This document shows, piece by piece, positions 1-6,009 of a stretch of 7,878 nucleotides of DNA. A model generated the notes under the pieces. It saw nothing but the letters and a program-made list of their open reading frames with translations. It was not told where the DNA came from and ran no database searches. The DNA comes from Bermanella sp034111105. GTDB lineage: Bacteria > Pseudomonadota > Gammaproteobacteria > Pseudomonadales > Oceanobacteraceae. The stretch spans positions 1 to 7,878 of the forward strand of contig JAWUXY010000178.1 in NCBI GenBank assembly GCA_034111105.1. Direction: 5' to 3'. The position numbers and the translations under genes were made by a program. Position 1 is the stretch's first letter. Each line of letters begins with the position of its first letter.

Positions 1-374
1 GGCAAGATGGCGCAGAAGCCTACTTAGGCATGAGCATTCATCAGTTTCCTAACTTATTTATTATGTATGGCCCCAACACCACCCTTGGGCACAATTCCAT
101 ACTGTATATGCTTGAAAGCCAAATACGTTACATATTAAAAGCAACCAATACGGTGATCAAAAAAGACATTAACGCTATTAACATGAAACCCAGCATCCAA
201 TCGCATTTTAATCAGGTGATTCAACAAAAGGTTAACAAGAGTGTTTGGAGCGAGGGCTGCACGAGCTGGTATAAAACAGATAGCGGTAAAAACACCGTAA
301 ACTGGCCCGGCTTTACCTTTAGTTATCGCAAAATGTGTAAGCAGTTTTCGCTTAACCAATATGATGTTCTTTGA
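1..374 (+). CDS. Baeyer-Villiger-type flavin-containing monooxygenase, C-terminal part (5' end outside window)
   Basis: The frame is open from base 3 (first full codons read QDGAEAYLG) to TGA at 372-374, giving 123 codons of the C-terminus. The stretch GMSIHQFPNLFIMYGPNT followed by LGHNSILYMLESQ is the signature C-terminal region of class I Baeyer-Villiger / FAD- and NADPH-dependent monooxygenases. There the GPN and GHNS segments lie near the flavin, and a short substrate-domain tail follows. The FAD- and NADPH-binding Rossmann motifs would be upstream and are not visible. The family inserts one oxygen atom next to a ketone carbonyl, giving an ester or lactone; the substrate cannot be read from this fragment. 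The stop codon overlaps the ribosome-binding site of the next gene (GAGGT at 373-377), so it is almost certainly co-transcribed with the dehydrogenase and probably the esterase. An ATG at 30 is internal, not the start. Confidence 0.88.
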   Translation, partial: QDGAEAYLGMSIHQFPNLFIMYGPNTTLGHNSILYMLESQIRYILKATNTVIKKDINAINMKPSIQSHFNQVIQQKVNKSVWSEGCTSWYKTDSGKNTVNWPGFTFSYRKMCKQFSLNQYDVL

Positions 375-383
375 GGTGCCATT

Positions 384-1148
384 ATGAATAATGCAATTAT
401 CACTGGCGCCTCTTCAGGTATTGGCAAAGCCGTGGCCCAGTATCTTTACAGCGAAGGCTGGCATGTATGCATGACTGACGTCGATGAAAAAAACCTAAGC
501 GCCTTAAGCCAAAACTGGGACAAAACACGATACAGCCTTTATCCAATGGATGTCACAAATGAGGCACAAGTGCATGCTGTCGTTCAAGCTTACTGCCAGA
601 GCCAAGGCAAACAATTACGTTTATTATTTAATTGCGCGGGTATTTTAGATATTGGTCACTTTGAAGCCATACCACTTAACAAACATCACGCCATTATTGA
701 TGTTAACGTTAAGGGCATTTTAAATACGTGCCATCACAGCTTTGAATTTTTAAAAAACACCCAAAGCGCGCAAGTCATTAATATGTCGTCGGCTTCTGCC
801 ACTTATGGCGTACCAACATTTGCAAGTTACAGCGCATCAAAATTTGCCGTTAAGGGACTAACTGAAGCACTGGAGTTAGAATGGGAGCAATATGACATCA
901 GTGTCAGCGATATCATGCCACCGTTTGTCTCAACGAATATGCTTAGCTCACAAACAGGTCACGCGGATGTTATTCAGCGCTTAGGGGTTAACCTCACCCC
1001 ACAGGATGTGGTGAACGCTCTTGCAAAACAAATACAAAGCCCAATATTACACAGGCCCGTTAGCATTATGTTTAGTATTCTATTTTACTTAAACTCAATA
1101 TCACCCACTTGGCTTAATCGCCTAGTGATGAAAAAATTAAGCCAGTAA
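384..1148 (+). CDS. NAD(P)-dependent short-chain dehydrogenase/reductase (SDR)
   Basis: A 254-residue classical SDR of normal length. The glycine-rich cofactor motif TGASSGIG lies at residues 7-14 and Asp32 follows beta-strand 2, which usually favours NAD(H) over NADP(H). NCAG at 83-86 replaces the usual NNAG, and N108 of DVNVKG is the structural/catalytic Asn. Ser136 (NMSSAS), Tyr149 and Lys153 (YSASK) complete the catalytic set. It should interconvert an alcohol and a ketone in the cytosol. The C-terminal 30 residues are hydrophobic and may form a substrate cap or touch the membrane. It starts 9 bases after the monooxygenase, with GAGGT at 373-377 as a good ribosome-binding site, so the two form an operon. 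The context suggests it makes the ketone used by the monooxygenase, or handles the alcohol released after ester cleavage; the order is inference. The family is certain, the substrate unknown. Confidence 0.93.
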   Translation: MNNAIITGASSGIGKAVAQYLYSEGWHVCMTDVDEKNLSALSQNWDKTRYSLYPMDVTNEAQVHAVVQAYCQSQGKQLRLLFNCAGILDIGHFEAIPLNKHHAIIDVNVKGILNTCHHSFEFLKNTQSAQVINMSSASATYGVPTFASYSASKFAVKGLTEALELEWEQYDISVSDIMPPFVSTNMLSSQTGHADVIQRLGVNLTPQDVVNALAKQIQSPILHRPVSIMFSILFYLNSISPTWLNRLVMKKLSQ

Positions 1149-1216
1149 TCTAAAATATGTGAATATAAAATATAAGCTCGATTAACAATAACAGCCTTAA
1201 TAATAAGAATAATCGT

Positions 1217-2185
1217 ATGACAAAAACATTGGATAAACAGCAAAAAATAACCGCCAACATATTAGCGTGCATGCCACCACTGCATTCACTGCCCCCTAAG
1301 TTAGCGCGCCCAATGTTTACCTTAGTTGATCGATTACTGGGCATACCAAATACACCACTCAACAATGTAAAAAACATTTCGATTGCAACCCACGATGGTC
1401 GCGCCTCGCTGCCATTGCGCATTTATTACCCAAACAAATCACTTACTCAAAACGAAACAACCCACGCGATGATGTTTTTTCATGGCGGCGGTGGCGTCAT
1501 TGGCAGCCTAAATAGTCACGATCGCTTGTGCCGCTACCTTGCACAGTTTAGTAATGTAGTGATTATTTCGGTGGGTTATCGTTTAGCCCCTGAGCATAAA
1601 TTCCCCACCGCCATACACGACGCGATTGATGCTTGGAACTGGCTACACAACAACAAGCAAACATTGGCTTTACAGAATCATCATATTGGTGCTGCTGGTG
1701 ACAGCGCTGGGGCATATTTGGCAACGTTATTAAGCTTAACGCAAACCCTTAATTCAAGGCCGATTAAAGTCAGTACACCACCTGAGTTTCAATATCTGCT
1801 TTACCCAATGGTTGATTTACGCGGCCTAACACCATCTTATTTAAATGCGCACAAAGGTATGCTGCTAACTAAAAAATTGATGGATTATTTTCGTAAACAT
1901 TTTTTAGTTAACCTATCTCAATCCGAGCACGCCATTGTTAGCCCACTACTGGCCGATGATTTACATTTACTGCCCACCACCTATTTACTTAGCGTGGAGC
2001 ATGACCCCCTAAAAGACTCAGGTATTGCGTTTGCGCAAACATTAATAGCACAAGGGGTTTCCGTAACTCATGAGCATTTTGATGACTGTATGCATTCTTT
2101 TATTTCGACCTACAAAGTCAGCCAACGCGCTCAGCAAGGCGTTAATCAAATTGCTCAACAACTAAAACAATTATGCTCTACATGA
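1217..2185 (+). CDS. Alpha/beta hydrolase of the hormone-sensitive lipase family (carboxylesterase)
   Basis: A 322-residue esterase with all hallmarks of the bacterial HSL family (family IV). The oxyanion-hole motif HGGG is at residues 89-92, YRLAPEHKFP at 121-130, and the nucleophile elbow GDSAG at 161-165 with Ser163. The acid is Asp263 in EHDPLKD and the base His293 in CMHSF. The N-terminal 60 residues form the helical cap typical of the family. No signal peptide is seen, so it should be cytosolic, hydrolysing short- or medium-chain esters or lactones. It lies 68 bases after the dehydrogenase across an AT-rich gap. The ribosome-binding site is weak (TAAGA about 8 bases before ATG), so expression may depend on readthrough from upstream. 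Next to a Baeyer-Villiger enzyme the natural job is cleaving the ester it makes. The mycobacterial mymA operon likewise pairs a monooxygenase with an HSL-family lipase (LipR) and an SDR (SadH). Confidence 0.92.
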   Translation: MTKTLDKQQKITANILACMPPLHSLPPKLARPMFTLVDRLLGIPNTPLNNVKNISIATHDGRASLPLRIYYPNKSLTQNETTHAMMFFHGGGGVIGSLNSHDRLCRYLAQFSNVVIISVGYRLAPEHKFPTAIHDAIDAWNWLHNNKQTLALQNHHIGAAGDSAGAYLATLLSLTQTLNSRPIKVSTPPEFQYLLYPMVDLRGLTPSYLNAHKGMLLTKKLMDYFRKHFLVNLSQSEHAIVSPLLADDLHLLPTTYLLSVEHDPLKDSGIAFAQTLIAQGVSVTHEHFDDCMHSFISTYKVSQRAQQGVNQIAQQLKQLCST

Positions 2186-2231
2186 GCACACTATTCTTTT
2201 ATAGTGGTACCTTAATGAAATAGGTATCGTC

Positions 2232-2543
2232 ATGTTATTAACCGATGTGTTTATTGTTTTAGTTTTAATGCTCTTTGCATGGTTGTGGTGGTTAGATAGA
2301 GGGTTAAAACAAACCGCCTACAAACGTTGTAAGCAGTATTGCGATGAAGCGAATGTACAATTATTAGACGACAACATTCAAATACATCGTACACGCTTAA
2401 AAAAGAACAGCCGAAACCAATGGCGCTTATACCGCTGTTTTACATTTGAATTTACATCGACACAAGAGCAACGCTATCAAGGCAGGCTCGAAATGATGGG
2501 TCGAGCCATTACCAATATTGAGCTAGACCCATATCGTATTTAA
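2232..2543 (+). CDS. Small membrane-anchored DUF3301 family protein
   Basis: A 103-residue protein matching the DUF3301 pattern as I know it. An N-terminal membrane helix (about residues 4-20, ending in AWLWWLDRG) is followed by a basic helix containing YKRCKQYC. Then come QLLDDNIQIHR (residues 43-53), NQWRLYRCFTFEF and a C-terminal YQGRLEMMGRAITNIELDP. The short N-terminus and the Arg/Lys-rich segment after the helix suggest a cytoplasmic C-terminal domain. Its function is unknown. It starts 46 bases after the esterase, with TAGGT at 2221-2225 as ribosome-binding site. It may be the last gene of that transcript or have its own promoter; nothing links it functionally to the esterase. It ends 5 bases before a strong terminator. 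The gap before it holds a 6-bp hairpin (2189-2194 with 2201-2206) lacking a U-run, so I do not call a terminator there. Confidence 0.82.
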   Translation: MLLTDVFIVLVLMLFAWLWWLDRGLKQTAYKRCKQYCDEANVQLLDDNIQIHRTRLKKNSRNQWRLYRCFTFEFTSTQEQRYQGRLEMMGRAITNIELDPYRI

Positions 2544-2548
2544 TATAT

Positions 2549-2604
2549 AAGCACACCCAATAAAAAAGCGAGCTTAATTGCTCGCTTTTTTATTGGGTGT
2601 GCTT
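2549..2604. terminator. Bidirectional intrinsic terminator, 25-bp perfect inverted repeat
   Basis: The arms 2549-2573 and 2580-2604 are perfect reverse complements around the loop TTAATT. The core is the classic two-way design: an A6 tract, GCGAGC, loop, GCTCGC, then a T6 tract. In either direction a GC hairpin is followed by six U residues. Pairing goes on outward through a further 13 bp (AAGCACACCCAAT with ATTGGGTGTGCTT). It sits between the convergent DUF3301 gene (stop 5 bases away) and pycB (stop 30 bases away), so it should end both transcripts. Confidence 0.93.
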
Positions 2605-2634
2605 TTGTTAAGTGCATGGCTTAACCGCTATTTA

Positions 2635-4434
2635 TTATTCGACTTCAATTAAAACCTCGCCCGGTGTTACACGATCGCCCTTCACGGCATGCACGGCCTT
2701 AACGGTTCCAGCAATACTTGTGTGCAGCTCGGTTTCCATTTTCATGGCCTCCATCACCATCACAGACTGCCCAGCGGTAACACTGTCGCCAACTTGAACC
2801 AGTACTTCAACCACATTACCGGGCATCGTCGCTGTAACATGACCAGGCGCACTCACTTGTTTACGCTGTGTTGTTTTACCCGTTGCGTCATATTCATTTA
2901 GGGCTTCGAATGTGACCTCTTCAGGCATGCCATCTAACGAAATATACAGCTTACGTTTATTCCCGCCCATGCTACCAACACCCGTTACCGCAACCTCATA
3001 GGTTTCACCATGCACATCAAGTTTAAATTCTGTCGCCATTTTACCAGCAGCGGTTGCATTACTATCTTGATTAGCGGGCAACAGTGCCTCGGGTATTAAT
3101 GTGCCGTCTTTACGTTGCTGTAAAAACTCACGGCCTAAATCAGGGAACATAGCGTACGTTAAAACGTCCTCTTCGGTTTCCGCTAGCGGCCCAATTTCGT
3201 TACGTAGTTTGTCTAGTTCTGGTGATAAGTCATCCGCTGGGCGCCCTTCCATTACGTCTTCATTACCAATGGCTTTGCTGCGTAAAGTGTCATTAACTGG
3301 TGCAGGAGGCTTGCCATAACCGCCCTGCAAGTAACGCTTTACTTCATTGGTAATGGTTTTATAACGCTCGCCAGACAAGACATTGTAAACCGCTTGTGTA
3401 CCCACAATTTGTGATGTGGGCGTTACCAAAGGCGGAAAGCCTAAGTCTTCACGCACCTTTGGTATCTCAGCAAACACATCCCGGATTTTATCTAATGCGT
3501 TTTGTTCTTTTAGCTGGTTTGCAAGGTTAGACATCATGCCGCCAGGCACTTGATTAATCTGCACGGATACATCTTCACGGGTAAATTCACTTTCAAATTG
3601 ATGATATTTTTTACGTACTTCACGAAAGTAATCTGCAATTTCACCCAGCAATACTAAATCTAATTGGGTGTCGTATCCGGTATTGTTTAATGCCGCCACT
3701 TGAGTTTCAGTTGCAGGATGACTGGTGCCCGATGCAAATGAAGATATCGCCGTATCAATCCTATCAACCCCAGCATCAATGGCTTTTAACTGACACAATG
3801 CAGCCAAGCCCGACGTTGAATGGCTATGCAGTACCAAAGGTAAATCCACTTCTGCTTTAATCGCTTTGACTAAATCAACCGTTGGAAATGGCGACAATAA
3901 ACCCGCCATGTCTTTAATCACAATCGAGTCTGCCCCCATATTTTTTAAGTCTTTTGCTTGCTGCACAAATAACTCAGGGGTATGCACTGGGCTTGTGGTG
4001 TAGCAAATTGTGCCTTGCGCATGTTTACCGGATTTTTTGACCGCTTTCATGGCGGTTTCTAGATTGCGCATATCATTTAAGGCATCAAATACACGAAACA
4101 CATCCATACCGTTATCGGCGGCTTTTTGTACAAACGCTTCGACGACATCATCCGCGTAATGGCGGTAACCCAATAAATTTTGCCCACGTAATAACATTTG
4201 TAAGCGCGTATTAGGCAGCGCTTTGCGTAACTTTCTCAAACGCTCCCAAGGGTCTTCTTTTAAAAAACGCACACACGCATCAAACGTCGCGCCGCCCCAT
4301 GCTTCTAGCGACCAGTAACCGACTTGATCTAATTTTTCACAAATCGGCAGCATGTCTTCTGTGCGCATACGAGTGGCAATTAATGATTGGTGTGCATCGC
4401 GTAAAATAAGATCGGTAACTTCAATTTTTTTCAT
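2635..4434 (-). CDS. pycB: Pyruvate carboxylase subunit B (OadA-like carboxyltransferase with biotinyl domain)
   Basis: A 599-residue protein with three parts. An HMGL-like TIM-barrel carboxyltransferase domain (about 1-270) carries LRDAHQS (metal ligand Asp13), LRGQNLLGYRHY (82-93), IVIKDMAG with Lys174, the lysine carbamylated in this family, and the metal-binding LHSHSTSG (His203, His205). A conserved PYC/OADA domain (about 285-490) follows. A biotinyl domain (about 528-599) has EAMKMETE with biotinyl-Lys565, 34 residues from the end. It accepts carboxyl-biotin made by PycA and transfers CO2 to pyruvate, giving oxaloacetate, an anaplerotic reaction in the cytosol. OadA of the sodium-pumping oxaloacetate decarboxylase is homologous. 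Here the partner gene is a biotin carboxylase and no oadB or oadG is present, which favours pyruvate carboxylase. The ribosome-binding site AGGGTAG (4440-4446, read on the minus strand) is well placed. It follows pycA on the same strand. Confidence 0.92.
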   Translation of the reverse strand: MKKIEVTDLILRDAHQSLIATRMRTEDMLPICEKLDQVGYWSLEAWGGATFDACVRFLKEDPWERLRKLRKALPNTRLQMLLRGQNLLGYRHYADDVVEAFVQKAADNGMDVFRVFDALNDMRNLETAMKAVKKSGKHAQGTICYTTSPVHTPELFVQQAKDLKNMGADSIVIKDMAGLLSPFPTVDLVKAIKAEVDLPLVLHSHSTSGLAALCQLKAIDAGVDRIDTAISSFASGTSHPATETQVAALNNTGYDTQLDLVLLGEIADYFREVRKKYHQFESEFTREDVSVQINQVPGGMMSNLANQLKEQNALDKIRDVFAEIPKVREDLGFPPLVTPTSQIVGTQAVYNVLSGERYKTITNEVKRYLQGGYGKPPAPVNDTLRSKAIGNEDVMEGRPADDLSPELDKLRNEIGPLAETEEDVLTYAMFPDLGREFLQQRKDGTLIPEALLPANQDSNATAAGKMATEFKLDVHGETYEVAVTGVGSMGGNKRKLYISLDGMPEEVTFEALNEYDATGKTTQRKQVSAPGHVTATMPGNVVEVLVQVGDSVTAGQSVMVMEAMKMETELHTSIAGTVKAVHAVKGDRVTPGEVLIEVE

Positions 4435-4453
4435 GTGACTACCCTAAATTTTT

Positions 4454-4478
4454 ATTTATAAAATAAGTGATTTATAAA
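4454..4478. repeat. Short AT-rich direct repeat in the pycA-pycB gap
   Basis: ATTTATAAA occurs at 4454-4462 and again at 4470-4478, a 16-base period, and each copy contains the palindrome TTTATAAA. The second copy overlaps the stop codon of the pycA in-frame extension. The stretch is very AT-rich and just upstream of the pycB ribosome-binding site. It could be a protein site, a processing region, or chance in AT-rich DNA. Confidence 0.4.
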
Positions 4479-4543
4479 CCGCCGTGAGCCGCAATCGCGG
4501 CCGCTAATGCCAGCGCCACTTCTTTTGGGTCTTTTTTCTCTGA
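4472..4543 (-). other. In-frame 23-codon continuation of pycA beyond its TAA stop
   Basis: Immediately after the pycA stop (TAA on the minus strand, plus positions 4544-4546) the same frame continues SEKK then DPKEVALALAAAIAAHGGL and ends at TAA (4472-4474). The composition is that of a real protein tail: charged residues, then an Ala/Leu helix, then a short Gly-rich end. It is more GC-rich than the intergenic DNA after it. From memory, pseudomonad homologues of this biotin carboxylase are about 471 residues and end in a similar Ala-rich segment with AAHAGL. Here 447 residues plus one stop-codon position plus 23 make exactly 471. I infer former (or still used) coding sequence. No start codon with a ribosome-binding site makes it a separate gene. 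Confidence 0.72.
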
Positions 4544-5887
4544 TTACTGCAATAATTCAGGGTGATTCGGAACAAAACTGGTATTAAAATCCCCCTCTTT
4601 GAAATCTGGGTGATCAAGAATTTGCTGATAATAATGAGCGGTGGTTTTCACACCTTGCAAACGCATATCTGCCAGTGCACGCTTACCACGGGCGATCACT
4701 TCATCCCATGTTAGTGCCCAAACGACTAATTTTAAGCACATAGAATCAAAGTAAGGCGGAATGTCATAACCAGTGTAAATTGCAGTATCGACCCTCACAC
4801 CGGGCCCGCCCGGTGCATAGTAATGACTAATGCGCCCAAAACTTGGTAAAAAATCGTTTTTGGGATCTTCTGCGTTCACTCTAAACTGCAACGCAAACCC
4901 TCGATATTGAATGTCTTGCTGTCTATAAGACAAAGGCAAACCAGAGGCAATACGCAATTGCTCTCGTACAATATCAACACCGGTTATTTGCTCTGTAATG
5001 GTGTGCTCTACCTGTACCCGTGTATTCATCTCCATGAAATACACTTCGTTACCGGTGAACAAAAATTCCACTGTGCCTGCATTTTCATAACCAACAGCCG
5101 CAGCAGCTTTTACCGCAAGATTACCCACATAGTCTCTTTGCTCTGGCGTTAATTGTGGGCTGGGAGCGATTTCAATTAGTTTTTGATTTCGACGCTGAAT
5201 CGAGCAATCACGTTCATATAAGTGCACCACATTGCCGTGGCTGTCAGCCAGAATTTGGACTTCGATATGTTTAGGATCAACAATGCACTTTTCCATAAAC
5301 ACATCCGCGCTGCCAAAGGCCTTAGTGGCCTCCGAGATCACACGTGGGTATTGCTGTTGCAGGTCTTTCTCGTTATCACAGCGACGAATTCCTCGCCCAC
5401 CACCACCCGATGTGGCTTTAATCATCACGGGATAACCAATGTCTTTGGCCAGTAAAATCGCCTCATCGACATCTTTAAGGTTGCCATCTGAACCCGGCGT
5501 AATCGGCACACCGGCTGATCGCATACTGTCACGGGCTGATGTTTTATCACCCATACCATCAATCACTGATGATTTAGGGCCGACAAAAACAATCCCAGCC
5601 TGCTCGCAAAGACGGGCAAATTCAGAATTCTCAGATAAAAAACCATAACCTGGGTGAATACTGTCGCAGCCCGTCTCTAGCGCTAAATTCACTATACGCT
5701 GGGGATCTAAGTACCCAGACAATGGGTCTTCGCCCAAGCTGTAAGCCTCATCGGCACGTTTAACATGCAAGCCATAGCGGTCTGGTTCTGTGTATATGGC
5801 CACTGAACGCACATCCATTTCGGCGCAAGCACGCACAATTCGCAGTGCAATCTCACCCCGATTGGCAATCAAAAGTTTCTTTAACAT
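4544..5887 (-). CDS. pycA: Pyruvate carboxylase subunit A (biotin carboxylase, AccC-like), possibly cut short by a stop codon
   Basis: A 447-residue biotin carboxylase that carboxylates the biotin of PycB using ATP and bicarbonate. An N-terminal domain (IANRGEIALR, residues 7-16) is followed by an ATP-grasp domain with MIKATSGGGGRG (155-166), ERDCSIQRRNQK (225-236), and EMNTRVQVEH (286-295) containing Glu286, Asn288, Arg290 and Glu294 equivalent to the E. coli AccC active site. A C-terminal domain completes it. The length equals E. coli AccC (449), so the core fold is intact. ATG at 5887 is preferred because GGGG at 5894-5897 lies 6 bases upstream; a GTG at 5899 would add MGLI but has no better site. 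Being next to pycB and a divergent LysR gene argues for pyruvate carboxylase rather than the acetyl-CoA carboxylase subunit normally beside accB. The frame continues for 23 sense codons after the stop (see 4472-4543). Confidence 0.92.
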   Translation of the reverse strand: MLKKLLIANRGEIALRIVRACAEMDVRSVAIYTEPDRYGLHVKRADEAYSLGEDPLSGYLDPQRIVNLALETGCDSIHPGYGFLSENSEFARLCEQAGIVFVGPKSSVIDGMGDKTSARDSMRSAGVPITPGSDGNLKDVDEAILLAKDIGYPVMIKATSGGGGRGIRRCDNEKDLQQQYPRVISEATKAFGSADVFMEKCIVDPKHIEVQILADSHGNVVHLYERDCSIQRRNQKLIEIAPSPQLTPEQRDYVGNLAVKAAAAVGYENAGTVEFLFTGNEVYFMEMNTRVQVEHTITEQITGVDIVREQLRIASGLPLSYRQQDIQYRGFALQFRVNAEDPKNDFLPSFGRISHYYAPGGPGVRVDTAIYTGYDIPPYFDSMCLKLVVWALTWDEVIARGKRALADMRLQGVKTTAHYYQQILDHPDFKEGDFNTSFVPNHPELLQ

Positions 5888-5893
5888 GATCAA

Positions 5894-5897
5894 CCCC
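5894..5897 (-). promoter_or_regulatory. Ribosome-binding site deciding the pycA start
   Basis: On the minus strand the sequence reads GTGGGGTTGATC before ATG (5887). GGGG is six bases from this ATG, whereas the in-frame GTG at 5899 would place the purine run inside the gene. This supports MLKKLLIANRGE as the N-terminus. Confidence 0.6.
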
Positions 5898-5900
5898 ACT

Positions 5901-5919
5901 TAAACTTGAGGAAAGTTTA
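5901..5919. promoter_or_regulatory. 19-bp palindrome in the pycR-pycA divergent gap, candidate LysR-type operator
   Basis: TAAACTT (5901-5907) and AAGTTTA (5913-5919) are perfect inverted arms around GAGGA. It lies 13 bases upstream of the pycA ATG and about 90 bases upstream of the pycR ATG, inside the only divergent intergenic region of the window, where LysR regulators usually bind. It is not centred on a textbook T-N11-A. Being so close to the pycA ribosome-binding site it might instead form an mRNA hairpin or lie downstream of the promoter. Nearby AT-rich DNA (TATAAA around 5932-5937) could hold the -10 boxes, but I see no convincing -35/-10 pair. Confidence 0.42.
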
Positions 5920-5997
5920 GATGGGTTTTTATATAAAGATAAATTACTATTATTAACACCTTGCATAACCTTTTACTTATACATGGGCTCAACGCCT

Positions 5998-6003
5998 AGG
6001 AAA
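5998..6003 (+). promoter_or_regulatory. Ribosome-binding site deciding the LysR gene start
   Basis: AGGAAA lies six bases before ATG at 6010. The longer in-frame ATG at 5983 is preceded by CTTTTACTTATAC, with no purine-rich site. The nine extra residues it would add (MGSTPRKTS) lie outside the conserved LysR start. Confidence 0.65.
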
Positions 6004-6009
6004 ACCAGC

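Noticed and set aside
135..359. Minus-strand open frame of 74 codons opposite the monooxygenase
   Set aside because: It is antisense to a clear conserved C-terminus, has no family features and no ribosome-binding site.
1150..1422. Minus-strand 90-codon frame at the esterase start
   Set aside because: It overlaps the esterase N-terminus on the other strand. The Leu-rich tail comes from AT-rich intergenic DNA and no homology is recognisable.
2189..2206. Hairpin CACTAT-TCTTTT-ATAGTG between the esterase and the DUF3301 gene as a terminator
   Set aside because: The stem is only 6 bp and AT-rich, and is followed by GTACC rather than a U-run.
2612..3319. Plus-strand frames opposite pycB (2612-2797, 2689-2901, 3101-3319)
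   Set aside because: All are shadows of the well-supported carboxyltransferase gene, with Ser/Pro/His-rich low-complexity translations typical of antisense frames.
4497..4504. GCGGCCGC (NotI site) as a sign of cloning or vector junction
   Set aside because: It falls in Ala codons of the pycA extension and the reading frame runs smoothly through it, with no vector-like sequence around.
4907..5648. Plus-strand frames opposite pycA
   Set aside because: They lie inside a fully conserved biotin carboxylase and lack start signals and family motifs.
5983..6009. Upstream ATG as the LysR start
   Set aside because: It has no ribosome-binding site, while the ATG at 6010 has AGGAAA at proper spacing and begins where LysR proteins normally start.
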